This document shows, piece by piece, positions 37,509 through 48,393 of a DNA stretch of 64,000 nt. Source of the stretch: Epiperipatus broadwayi (taxonomy: Eukaryota; Onychophora; Udeonychophora; Euonychophora; Peripatidae). The position numbers and the translations under genes are program-made. The notes beneath the pieces were generated by a model that saw only the letters and a program-made list of their open reading frames with translations, was not told the origin of the DNA and did no database searches. The stretch lies in contig JAQFVV010006203.1 in NCBI GenBank assembly GCA_028023455.1, forward strand, positions 12,934,348-12,998,347, written 5' to 3'. Numbering within the stretch: position 1 is the stretch's first letter; each line of letters begins with the position of its first letter.

Positions 37509-38995
37509 CTATTTTTACTACCTTTGTTATTTTTCTTTGGCATCGTTGGGATACCACTAGTAGAAGGTTGATTCTCATTTAGAATCCTTCTTTTCACTGT
37601 CGGCCTACTGAGGTGGCTATTTGGTTTACTATAGGGATTCGTCCTATAATATCCCTTTTCTTTACTTAACTTCCTTTTTCCCCCACATGACCTATCTGTA
37701 AAATTAATATTGTTTACCATAGGATGGGTGTCCCTATTTATCCTACTCCTATGATCCATATTCCTATCACTGGTTTCTAGAGAATCTAAAATTTTGACTA
37801 CTTCTTCTATTGTATGTCTGTCAGCAGCAATCAAGACCTGCTCGATATGCCTCGGTAAATTATGGTGAATTATTCGAACAATTTGGGTCTCAGACAACGG
37901 ATAAGCTGTCAACGTTTTCAGTTTGACGGCCTGACTCCTGAAAAACTGAGTGTAACTGCCCTTATTTACATGGTACCTTTCCTGAGATATTTGATACCTG
38001 AGGTTGTCTTGGCGGTCTTCCCCCCAAAAACTGGCTAACATAAGATATTTAAAGTCCCCATATGTTTCCGGTTTTATAAATAACGATTGCCACCAATCTT
38101 TAGATGCCGCACACAAATGGTTTGTGGCAATGGCAATCTTCTCTACCTCAGACAAATGACATAAGGTGAACAATTCGTCTAAATTTTGGAGATATTCATG
38201 TGGATTCTCCAGGTATTCTCCTTTAAAGAATTTTATTTTGAGGAATTTCAAGGCCATGGAGCTATTACTTTCGGGCTCTAACATGACTTTATGTCTGGCC
38301 TCATTCAATGGATTGTACATTGATTCAAGTGGACTAATCATTGTATGTAACTCAGAGATTATGGGTTTATTATGATCATTATTGATTTCCTTAACCTGAG
38401 TTTCAGATACATTTTTACTATGAACAACTTTATCCATATTAAGGTCCATAGCTTTCATACGACTTTCTAATCCTAATTTATAATTTTGCCATTCACAGTC
38501 TATTCTTGTAGAACTGTCCTTAAGGCCTACATTTAAATGTTGAATTTGTTGCTTTAACTGGTTAATAGTTTCATCTTTCTCTAACTCAAGTTTATCTTCT
38601 AGTCTTTGATATACTGTATTCTCACATTGATTCATATATTCCCCTATTTCCTCTTTGAGATCATTATGTAATATTTGTGAATTATTCTTTAATATCTCAT
38701 TAAAATGTTCTACTTTTCCTAGAACTTGAATTAGCTCACTTTCTATATTTTTATTAATTTCACATTGGGTTACCTCTTGAGTTTCTAACTTAGCTATTCT
38801 GCTAGTAATCTGGCTCTGACATCCTTTTGCTACATTGTCAGGTTCAAGAGTTATATTTTGGACTTCTTCCTTTAAGTTTCTAAACTCACTCCTAGCACTA
38901 TCTAATTCTCCCTTAATACATTCTATTTTATCCTTAACTTCACTGTTTAATTCTACATATTGACTTATGAAGTCCTGCTGAATAGCTTCGATCAT
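37493..38995 (-). CDS. gag: Gypsy gag (capsid region)
   Basis: A 500-codon frame. Residues 1 to about 230 are coiled-coil-rich. About 230-400 is a retrotransposon Gag capsid-like domain (FFKGEYLENPHEYLQNLDEL, KDWWQSLF, SYTQFFRSQAVKL). The C-terminus is basic and has no CCHC zinc knuckle. It lies in the same frame as the coiled-coil frame 39026-39724, separated by one TAA at 39026-39028 and ten codons, so the two may have been one longer Gag. Pol follows in the -1 frame. It would assemble the intracellular particle that packages element RNA. Confidence 0.88.
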   Translation of the reverse strand: MIEAIQQDFISQYVELNSEVKDKIECIKGELDSARSEFRNLKEEVQNITLEPDNVAKGCQSQITSRIAKLETQEVTQCEINKNIESELIQVLGKVEHFNEILKNNSQILHNDLKEEIGEYMNQCENTVYQRLEDKLELEKDETINQLKQQIQHLNVGLKDSSTRIDCEWQNYKLGLESRMKAMDLNMDKVVHSKNVSETQVKEINNDHNKPIISELHTMISPLESMYNPLNEARHKVMLEPESNSSMALKFLKIKFFKGEYLENPHEYLQNLDELFTLCHLSEVEKIAIATNHLCAASKDWWQSLFIKPETYGDFKYLMLASFWGEDRQDNLRYQISQERYHVNKGSYTQFFRSQAVKLKTLTAYPLSETQIVRIIHHNLPRHIEQVLIAADRHTIEEVVKILDSLETSDRNMDHRSRINRDTHPMVNNINFTDRSCGGKRKLSKEKGYYRTNPYSKPNSHLSRPTVKRRILNENQPSTSGIPTMPKKNNKGSKNSRALN

Positions 38996-39025
38996 ATTTT
39001 TGGCCCTTTCCGACTTTATTTTTAT

Positions 39026-39724
39026 TTATTTCTTAATTTTTATTTCTAGTTTTTCGGAGGCCAATTTTGACTCTTCTATATGGTTCTTTAACTCTTCCCT
39101 TAGAACTTTGATCTCCTGTACGTGATTGTCTATTTTACTGTCCAAATTTTGAATTTGATTCTTTAATTCACTATTGGAATTTTGTATTTGACTTTCTATT
39201 TTACTATTTAATTGTTGTACTTGACTTTCTATTTTACTCTCTAATTCACTATTTGAATTTTGTATTTGACTTTTTAATTCACTATTTAATTGTTGTACTT
39301 GACTTTCTATTTTACTCTCTAATTCACTATTTGAATTTTGTATTTGACTTTTTAATTCACTATTTAATTGTTGTACTTGACTTTCTATTTTACTTTCTGA
39401 GTTTTTTAATTCACTATTTAAATTTTGTAGCTGTGTAGACAAACTTTGTAATATGGTAAATATTTGGACTTGCTCATCCCCAGGTAGATCTTTATTTACT
39501 TTAGCTTTTTTCGGACTAACTTCATCTAAAGATTCTTGTTCCTCTCTTACTTCTACATGAAAATGTGGAGTTTGTGTATCTGGGGATTGGAGCTCTTGGG
39601 ATTCTCCCAAATCCTCTGAAATATCCTGACTATCTTGGTTTTCACTCATATTTAAAATTTCACTCTTTCTGTTATTTGACAGTACTGAAATTAGTAATGA
39701 ACTATTAATAATATTGATAAGCAA
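39026..39724 (-). CDS. Coiled-coil protein at the 5' end of the gypsy element (Gag N-terminal part)
   Basis: A 232-codon frame ending in TAA just upstream of, and in phase with, gag. The first 90 residues are acidic and Ser/Gln-rich. About residues 95-230 form a regular coiled coil built from an 11-14 residue repeat (Q-L-N-S-E-L-K-S/ESKIESQV). The DNA repeats underlying it are visible at 39140-39400. A similar coiled-coil segment precedes the old gag relic at 5415-6020, so the domain appears ancestral to this lineage. It probably drives multimerisation of Gag. Whether it is a separate protein or joined by readthrough is unknown. Confidence 0.75.
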   Translation of the reverse strand: MLINIINSSLLISVLSNNRKSEILNMSENQDSQDISEDLGESQELQSPDTQTPHFHVEVREEQESLDEVSPKKAKVNKDLPGDEQVQIFTILQSLSTQLQNLNSELKNSESKIESQVQQLNSELKSQIQNSNSELESKIESQVQQLNSELKSQIQNSNSELESKIESQVQQLNSKIESQIQNSNSELKNQIQNLDSKIDNHVQEIKVLREELKNHIEESKLASEKLEIKIKK

Positions 39725-40194
39725 TTATTGACAAGACATCCTGCCTCTATGCCTCTCCTATCAAAAACAATCTACACCAAAAACTATGCTCTGATATTTA
39801 ATATTCCTAAAGTCCCAATATTAACTACCGAATATTCTTTTCTCATATGCTACTTGGTCCATAGAAATCTCACCAAACCATTATGTAATATGGTATAAGT
39901 GCTAATCACACCACCAGACAAGCAGATCATCATAAATGATAAAATCATTACAATATTTTATGGAATTACTTACAGACCATAACATTATAAACTAACAAAT
40001 TGATTTATTCAGTGGCAAAAGATTATGTCATAAAATAGACATTCATATAATATTTTATGGCTAAAGAAACAATTTATCATTGGCAAACATTTTCAATCAA
40101 TGAACAATTAATTCATTCACGTGCAAATAATATTTATATTCATTTCAAGAAAATTTTACCAAATTCTTCGTGGCCAGCTATAGCCATCGAAGGC
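39725..40194 (-). other. Gypsy 5' leader between PBS and first frame
   Basis: Untranslated leader of about 470 nt on the sense strand. No frame was recognised. It would carry packaging signals by analogy with other LTR elements, which is not visible here. Confidence 0.5.
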
Positions 40195-40213
40195 CCCTGT
40201 AGTTGGGCGGCCA
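40195..40213 (-). promoter_or_regulatory. Candidate tRNA primer-binding site
   Basis: Directly inside the 5' LTR, the sense strand reads TGGCCGCCCAACTACAGGGG. It resembles the tRNA-Lys PBS consensus that begins TGGCGCCCAAC, with one extra C and divergence after CCCAAC. The position (one base from the shared LTR end) supports it. The tRNA identity is inferred. Confidence 0.6.
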
Positions 40214-40214
40214 T

Positions 40215-43200
40215 TTCTAACCTAATAAACGAATGACTTCAAATTTATTAAATCACTTCGGAAAGCCCAAACGCTTCCGTCTAGGACGGGTAGCAAACCC
40301 TATATTACCTAATATAGCTCGACGTTTGGTTAGTTATAATAATTCAGCTACAGCGATATGCAGTTCAGACAGAGATAGAATTAAAAAAAATTATCATTAA
40401 TAAAATAAATTTAAAAGGAAAATTTAGAATAACTAACATTCTTTCTCTATCCAAAACACATTCTCTGAGCTGTAAGTACTTGCACTGTTCGACAATGATG
40501 ATGATGATTTCATGTCATTGTTAATATTACTGACTAAAATAAAACATTCATTAATTTGCCAATATGATCTCAATATTTTATTATTATACAATCAGAAGTT
40601 TCAATCTCTTAAGCCATGCCACGCTTGTAATATTGATCATAATGAATCAATTCTTAATTTAAGAGCACTTATAATAATGACACTAATCTCAGGGTTCTCT
40701 GTTATTTTTAAAGAAAAATGCTCAGCAGTATTGTGTTGTCGCATATGACTGACATTCTGGTCGGCTATAGGAAACATTTACCTTATTTAAATTCCAGGTG
40801 TCTTCATCCACATATCAACTATTATAATATTTAACGAGATGATAACCATATTCAATAACAACGCATAATTTTGAATAATACAGCCCTTTTATCCAGAATC
40901 TCAGTCGGAATGATGAAAAGACAAGGGTGCTTTTGTGTCCTTCCATTATCCATGACAACACAATAATTTAACTAAGATTTATTACTTAGACACTTCACTT
41001 AAATGTGTATGGAACAATGTGCAACCAAAACCTACTAGTTTGGGAATAAAGTGATTTTACACACATATAAAATAAAATGTCTTGGTCTGAAGTTTTCAAT
41101 TCCATAAATAATTCTTATTAAATTAAAATATAATGAAATATTCTGATCTGCTTACAATTGTCTATCTGGTGTATTGAATTTTAAGATTTCATAAATGATT
41201 TCGGACTCAAGAAAAGTATTGCAAGTATTATGCAAATACACTTTTATTTAGCACACAAGAAAAAATGACTCAAAACAACTTGTAACAAGACTATAATTTA
41301 TTATTAAATTTTAACAAGATTATAATTTATTATTACAGTTTAACAAAACTATCCTTTATGATTAACATAATAAACAAACATATACAATTTATTCGATCCC
41401 ATATGGATAAAACAAAATATAACTAACAGTAATTCGTCTATACTTTTAGACCTGGATTCGAACTACTTCTTCATCTTCTTTTTACATTTATGCAAATTGA
41501 ATATAACAAAATAAATATTATTATCGATACATCAACTCATCCGTTTAGTGTATCTTATATGAACGGTTACTTAACTTTATTAACTAACTATTTGTTTTAA
41601 AATAAAAATAATCTGATTCTAGGCAATGCGTACAAATGATTTTTATTATCATATCTTTAACTAAATGATAGTTTTTATTTAGATAACTTATTATAATTTA
41701 TGGGTTATTTATCAGAAGTTACACTTATTATTTTAATGTTTACCTTAATAACAACTGAAGTTGTTATACACACTGTATTCCTCAGTATAAGTTATATTGT
41801 GAGTGCTAATTAATCATTAACCCGAATTAAACCTAGTATTTGAACCCTCCATTGGCAAATAAAAATTTCTAAATCACGCAATTTTAAACTTACTCTCTCC
41901 ATTGACTTACGTGTGGATTACCAGCACTATTCCACTGCACAATCCAGACATTGATCATATATACTAGCACGCTATTTTTACTAAATGGATCTTGAGGAAT
42001 TAACCTCCAATATACCCGTTATCTTGCCATAACTTTCTAAACAAAACACAATATTCAACACCTTCCGTGGTGGAATTATCTCTATTTTCTCATGAGGAAT
42101 ATGGAATAACACCGAAGGTCTGTAGAGTTAACTACTACATTAAAATAGTTTGGTGGGTCCTTGCCTCTTACTTGGGCATAATAGGAACGCACACCAAATA
42201 TAATCCTCTCCTGGGATTTTAACGAATGAAATACACTAAATACGATATAAATTACTGATCGTCCTAACTCTGAGAAGCGATCACTTGGGTTATAAACATA
42301 CCCGAATACTAGATTTATCTATTCCCCTCATGGAAAATAAAGCTTTTGGGGAGATCCTTTTCCATCCCACAAAATAGATACATTACAATTATTACTAATG
42401 CGAATATTAATCATATACTGATGCTATATCGGGGCAAGACAAGCAAATACACTAATTACACTAAATTTATATTCCGGGGTATACTTAGATCAACGTCTGA
42501 AATCAATGGATAACACAGAATAAACCATAATAATTTTCACCTTTGCCAAAGAAACATTCAACAAGTAATTGGTAGTCTAGTATCTTGAACTAAATTAAGT
42601 GAATGCGTTAATAAAGAATAATTGGGAATAAGTTCCGCAATTAACATAGTATAAATTTGTTTCAAACTTTAAATAAGCAATATCAATAAAGAATAATTGG
42701 GAATAAGTTCCGCAATTAACATAGTATAAATTTGTTTCAAACTTTAAATAAGCAATATCAATAAAGAATAATTGGGAATAAGTTCCGCAATTAACATAGT
42801 ATAAATTTGTTTCAAATTTTAAATAAGCAATATCCTGTATAGCACTTCTCTTTAATTACTTCTGATAATTTTAACTAGATATTTTACCTATTAAGTATCT
42901 AAATTTTTCTTCTTTTACGCATCTAACATATAAATTTATACCCATAATGCATATCATAAGTAAACACATTTTATAAAAAAAAATTTTTCATGTCGAATAT
43001 AAATTTAACCTAGAATAATTATATGAACACATACCTTTATGATTACAAGGTCATTTAAATATTACTTGACTATACAGCCTTTCACCTGTTGATATAAAAA
43101 AAAAATACACATAATTTTACAAATTAGAAAAAAAAATCATTACTTAACAAGTGCTTATTATCTCACTAGAAAAATGTTTTCTGTTGGGCAATTTATCCAG

Positions 43201-43307
43201 ATGAAGAACTTGATTCATTCGTAGTTCACGAAGCAAAATTTAAAATAAGAAACACATTTTATTATTTCATTTATATAAAAGTTGCCTCCATTCTGGTGCA
43301 ATTAATA
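40215..43307 (-). repeat. 5' LTR of the gypsy element (3093 bp)
   Basis: Nearly identical to 29581-32527. It is about 146 bp longer, mostly because the 75-bp unit is present three times here (42610-42834) and once there. It abuts the LINE at 43308. Confidence 0.9.
42610..42834. repeat. 75-bp unit triplicated inside the 5' LTR only
   Basis: Units at 42610-42684, 42685-42759 and 42760-42834 each begin 'aataaagaataattgggaat' and end 'agcaatatc'. They are almost identical (a c/t change in the third). The other LTR has a single unit at 31978-32052. Confidence 0.97.
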
Positions 43308-43312
43308 CTTCT

Positions 43313-44927
43313 ATGACTACTAAAATCATGTCATATGCAGATAATTTAAAATCTAGTGCAAGTGCTCTCAACTCAAATAATACCATAACCTATGCTATGG
43401 CAGCTGGAAAGGGAGAGAGCACTATGAAAAACCAAACTCCAAAAGATCAAATGTCAGGAAGATTTCTTATTGATTTTGATGAGGAGGAAAATATGATGAC
43501 CAGTGAGTTCACTGTGCACAACACTGAATTAGAAGATGCCCCAATAGACATTGATAGTTATGAAGCAGTAAGCACTGAATTCAATGACAGTCTACCTATG
43601 ACTCTGTATAATTCATTTCAAAACTATAATAATGATCATACTCTGATTTTGACTACTACAAATAATAAATGCAATATCTTCCAATATCCAACTGATCAAT
43701 TATTCTCACTAATAAAAGAAAACCAGCTAGCTGATGCAATTAAAAGGGTGTATCACCACCCTAATAGAAGGTACTTTGTGGTTGAATTCCAGAATATAAT
43801 TCAGAAAGAGATTTTCAGGTGAGAGCACAATTTTCTCAATGGAGGGTATCTTGTCAAAATAGATATGGTTAGGCCAAGAGTAGCACATGGGATAGTAAGA
43901 AATTGTTATATGAACTTCACCAGTGGAAACCTGCAGAAACCCTTGGCCAAATTTGGAAACATCACCGCCTTCAAATACTTGGGCGAAAGAAGAGTAGGAC
44001 TAGAGCTGCCATCAAACACTGTGGCTTTTACTATCAAACTTGCGAATGGAGTGTCTTTACTTGATTTACCCTCAGTTCTGGAGGAGCCCAAATGCACCTT
44101 ATATCTATCCTTTTGCAAGGTGAAACCACAGTGTTTTACATGTCAGGAGAGATCACATCTAGTAAAAGCCTGCCCAAAGAAAATATGTCAAAGGTGTCAG
44201 GGCAGGAATAATAGAGCCCACCAGTGTGTGGATTCCTCCTATAGCTTGAAGCCCACAGCCTCTTCCTATGGGGATGAAGCTGTGCAGACATATTATAATT
44301 GGTCTGATGATCTAGCTAAAAATCCAAAAGCTGCAAACAGAACCCAGTGGTACCATAATTGATGCAATTGAAAAGAAGCTGACACCAGAGAATCTCATGT
44401 TGGTTGATTACAGCCCTAGCAAAACAATGCTCAAGCTAGGGGCAGACACTTTACCCCAAGAGGACAATTGTCTCATAAATGAAATATCAGATATAACCAC
44501 TGTCAGTAGTCAAAGTAAAGCTACAGCACCTAGTCCTGTAAACTGTCCTATGAATCACACAAGCAAGAGGAAAACACAGGACTCCTCTGGCTCTCAAGGT
44601 GAAGAGTCTGTAAATTTGTGGTCTGATTCTGACATTGAGGAAGCAATAGCTCAGCCAGTGAGTGGTAGATCCAGGAGTCCAAGGAAAAAGTATGACAAAA
44701 GAGATCTAGAATGGCAGACACAGACAAAGAATTACAACAGGAAGAGCTGCAGCAGACACACCCTTGTAACATCCAGATTGGAGGACCAGTCAAGGACCAG
44801 CAAAACTCACAAGCTACCTCAGAGGACTTGAGACAAGTGATTTCCTGGAATTTGATGGACCCTCCTCAGTGCAGGAGCTCACCAGAATCTCAGGAACAAA
44901 TTGAATCGCAAAAAGATTGATGCACGG
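43313..44927 (+). pseudogene. LINE copy 1 ORF1 (zinc-knuckle RNA-binding protein), disrupted
   Basis: From ATG 43313 the frame runs to 44362 with one internal TGA (43820-43822). It includes a conserved region (MVRPRVAHGIVRNCYMNF) and two zinc knuckles near 44130-44235: a canonical CX2CX4HX4C (CFTCQERSHLVKAC) and an atypical second one (CQRCQGRNNRAHQC). A frameshift near 44340 moves coding to the 44397-44831 frame. A second shift near 44720 goes to the frame ending at 44920. The C-terminal part is low-complexity, Ser/Gln/Lys-rich. ORF1 proteins of such LINEs bind element RNA and form the retrotransposition particle. Confidence 0.8.
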
Positions 44928-44956
44928 ATTAGGAGACTAGCCAAAACACCATCATC

Positions 44957-47900
44957 ATGCAACTTAACATCGGTGGCATCAATGTCAGAGGATTAAACTC
45001 CTTTGATAGAGCATATGCTCTGCAAAGATGGTTCAAGAATAGTCAGATGCATAAGTATGCCTGAGTGAAACAAAGCTTCATTTGAATACCAACAGTAAAA
45101 TAATACAAATCCTCGATCAGTTTGGGGTTTTTCAGTTCTACCCATCAAACACAGCCACCTCAGGTGTTGCTATTCTCATTAATAAACAACTGAACATAGA
45201 AAGAAGCAGAACTCTATACCTCAACAATGATTTAATTATAATAGAAATCACAATCTCTGGAATGTCATTAATTCTAATTTATGTCTACATGCAGAAGGAC
45301 TCCAGGCAGATCGACTTCACAATAGGCAGGATCAACTCTATTCTTGCATCAGCAGTACCACCTGTCATTTTGTTTGGGGACTTCAACATGGCCTATCAAC
45401 AGTTCAATCAAAAATATTTGCATAAACTCAACCGAGTGCTGTTGTGTGGGGAGGGGTGTTTTTCCACCAATGCATACTCATTTTACACATGGCAGCACAA
45501 AACCCTAATTGGTTTACTTTATTATAGTCCAGAACTTTACCATGAACTGCATGCCTCATTGCAAATTATTCCATTCTCCGATCATCTGGCCATGTTGATT
45601 TATCTTCAACTGGATCCCATATCACTAACCCCCTCATGCCAAATCAAAACAATAAGAATGCTTAACAAGGCCAGCACACCTGAATGGATCTTCTCAGAAG
45701 CTTATATCCTCTTCCACAAGATCCAGCTTCTCTCATTGTCACCTCTTGAGGCTTTTTCAGTCTTTGTAGGGGTACTTAGTTCCCTTATAAACAATTTCAC
45801 CCGAAAAACCAAAGGCCCAAACAGGCTGCTTGGGGAGCTGGATTTCATTGGCAAGAGAGTCAGTGAATTATCATCAATTGATGCTGGAATTGGGGAGATC
45901 ATGTTGTTAAAGAAACAGTACAGGGAGAAACAGAGGGTGCTTGCACAATATGTTGTGACAAAAAGGGCCAAGATCTATTTGGCAACACAACAAAATTGGA
46001 CACGGAGCTACCTGAGATGGGCCATTGGTGCTACAAAAAGGCCTACTCCATCATTAATCAACATAGACAACCAAAACTACACAGGGGCTGCAATGCTGGA
46101 TAAGATCCATGAGCACTTCAAGAGAAAACTCCAAAGTCAAAAGTTTGACATCAGTAACATCTGGGATGATAAACAAGAAGTTGGTGAACACAATATAACA
46201 GAGGAACAAATCATCCAGAAGCTTCAATCCTATCCTGAACATGTGCATCCTGGTTTACATGGCATTCCCCGATTTGTATTGTTGCACCTTAGCCATTTTA
46301 CAGCTCCGATAGTATGGAGAGTAGTTGATATGCTGGCCAGGGACTTTCAAAGTGTTCCTGACCTGTATCCAATTGCTCTTGTACCATACATGAAAAAATT
46401 CACCAATCCATCCAGTTTATCTAACATTAGACCTATCTCAATGTCCCCACTAATCATCAAGTCAATTGAATCATTGGTTAAGGATAGGATCCAGCAGCAG
46501 TTACTTACCAGGATCTCTGTACACCAGTTTGCACACAAAGGCTCATCCACCATTGAGGCGGTGCAGCGCTTCATGCTGCTGGTGGAGCATGTAAGATCAC
46601 ATCGAAAATCAGGGCCCGTTGCTGTTCAGATAGACTTTGTGGCTGCCTTTGACTCCATGATGCCAGCAAAACTACTATCCTTATTAAGGCACTATGGAGT
46701 ACCTATTGTCTATGTTAAAATCATTGCTAACTTGTTGCTAAACAGGTCAATTCACACATCACTTGATGGCTCCCTGGCCCCTGGTTTCAGACCACATCTA
46801 TCAATCCCCCAGGGGTCCCCACTAAGCACCCTTTGTTTCATTACCTACCTGAATCCCCTACTAGAAGATGTGGAAAAAGAACTACCAGGAGTCTTTGTGC
46901 CAGCACTAAAGGAGGAACTCCACCACATTTCATATGTGGATGATGTTACCATTTTCCTCCCTTCTGAGAAATACCTGCCAAGGCTATACCAACTGCTGGA
47001 CAGATATGCTGGCAGATTCAATCTGGCCATCAACCCAGACAAATCTGTTGTCTGGAAAATCAGTAGGGGTGTTACAGTACCATCAAGATATACAGGAAAT
47101 CCACAGAAATTCCTTGGGTTCCCAATTGCCCTCTCCAAAACAGCGATGAGGAGGGCCATCCAGCAGGGTCTTTTGGACAAAACCAAGAAGGTAACAAACT
47201 CTCTCTCTCAATGATCTCCCTCTCACTCCCAGGCAAGGTGGCATTGTTAAATATTATGGTGTTTCCTTGTATAAACTACTACCTGCCCATCTTCAAACCG
47301 ACCAAGGGTTTTCAGAATGCTATAAATTCAGCCTGCACCAAGATGATGTGGAAGAGAAAAACTGTATTCATCAGTCTGGCCAAGGTGCAGAGACCACATG
47401 ACCTCAATGGACTTGGTCTCCATGCCGTCAAGGTGTTTTTTGTTCAAAGAGCTCTTTCAGTGCTCAGGAAAATCCACAATAAAAAAGAAAAGGGTCAGAG
47501 TCAAGACACTGTGGACCCACAGATACACCACCACCCATACCCAGTAAATGGGTCAAAGAACTACAAGAACAACTGGGGACTCTATTTTCAGTTTCCGAGC
47601 AATTAGAGAAAGCTAAGCAAACATATTGGGAAGTGTACAAAATCCTTTTCCCAAATCAAAACCCATTATCTACCTAATTAAGACTGTCTGTAAAACAAAT
47701 GCTCAGGAAGTCAAGATACTGGTGGATAGGACCAAAGCTGGTCGATTTTATAATCAAGTTTAACTTGTCCTCCTTGCCCACCAGTCACTTTTTGGTGATG
47801 CAAAGAGGATTTCGTCAATTAAGCCCCATGTGTAAACTCTGTAATATGCATGAAGAAACACTGGAGCACATCTTCTATGCCTGCTCATACCTGAGTTGCA

Positions 47901-48118
47901 CTAGAAACAAAATTATCGCAAGCATTTCCTCTGGCTGTGGCAATGTCCTGTCAATTGATCGGGCAATTAAAGAAGGAAACTATGCAACTATCAGGCTAGC
48001 GGCATGCCTACTACATGCCTTATGGATCACCAGGTGCCAACATACCTTCAGACAAGGACATAGTGATCCTTGGAGAACTTTTAAAACAATAATAACAAGC
48101 ATGAAGAACAGAGATTGA
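44957..48118 (+). pseudogene. LINE copy 1 ORF2 (endonuclease-reverse transcriptase), disrupted
   Basis: Starts at ATG 44957 (MQLNIGGINVRGLNS, the endonuclease N-terminus). A frameshift near 45060 leads into the 710-codon stretch 45082-47214. That holds the endonuclease motifs ETKL, LFGDFN and FSDH, then RT motifs: PIALVPYMKK...IRPISM, DFVAAFDSM, IPQGSPLST and catalytic YVDD (about 46935). Frameshifts near 47205 and a stop near 47675 break the C-terminal part (47211-47606, 47699-48118). That part carries CKLCNMHEETLEHIFYAC, a CxxC-H-C motif typical of LINE C-termini. ORF2 nicks target DNA and primes reverse transcription from it. Confidence 0.87.
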
Positions 48119-48393
48119 CTCCTTGTGCCAGAGCATCTCTTTGTAGACACATGGGCACAGATTATCATTTGTGATGATGAGACGACATCTCAGACTACTG
48201 CAGTAAATGTTATGACAATACCACACAGATTGGTTGCAAAACTTTAACTTCTATATGAAGAAACTATTATAATTATCAAATGTAGCAACATGACACTGTA
48301 AATTTTTTCTTAATAAAAAAAAAGCTGGATACTGATAATATAGAAGGTCATAAGAAGTTAGAGAGCTTAAATCCAAAAGATAAACAAGTTATG

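Larger units (their letters stand above)
29581..43307 (-). mobile_element. Ty3/gypsy LTR retrotransposon, nearly complete, about 13.7 kb
   Basis: Two nearly identical direct LTRs (29581-32527 and 40215-43307) bracket a coiled-coil/gag region, a pol with protease, RT, RNase H and integrase in the Ty3/gypsy order, and 1.7 kb of non-coding DNA. Transcription runs right to left. No envelope frame was found. LTR similarity by eye is very high, implying recent insertion, yet the frames carry two in-frame stops. I found no convincing target-site duplication: the left flank ends ...gttatata and the right flank begins cttctatg. The right end sits 6 bp from the ATG of the LINE ORF1 at 43313. Confidence 0.92.
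43308..48323 (+). mobile_element. LINE, copy 1, two ORFs, decayed
   Basis: A non-LTR retrotransposon with a zinc-knuckle ORF1, an apurinic-type endonuclease plus RT ORF2, and a C-terminal Cys/His motif, ending in AATAAAAAAAAA (48312-48323). The two-ORF layout with CCHC ORF1 and a CxxC...HxxxxC ORF2 tail recalls L1/Tx1-type elements; the clade is inferred, not tested. Several stops and frameshifts make it non-autonomous. Its 5' UTR is missing or separated by the gypsy insertion, whose LTR ends at 43307. Confidence 0.88.

Noticed and set aside
29581-43307. Endogenous retrovirus with envelope
   Set aside because: No env frame between pol and the LTR; the domain order and integrase fit a Ty3/gypsy retrotransposon.
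44548-47186. Antisense frames of 60-113 codons within LINE copy 1
   Set aside because: Shadows of the LINE coding frames.
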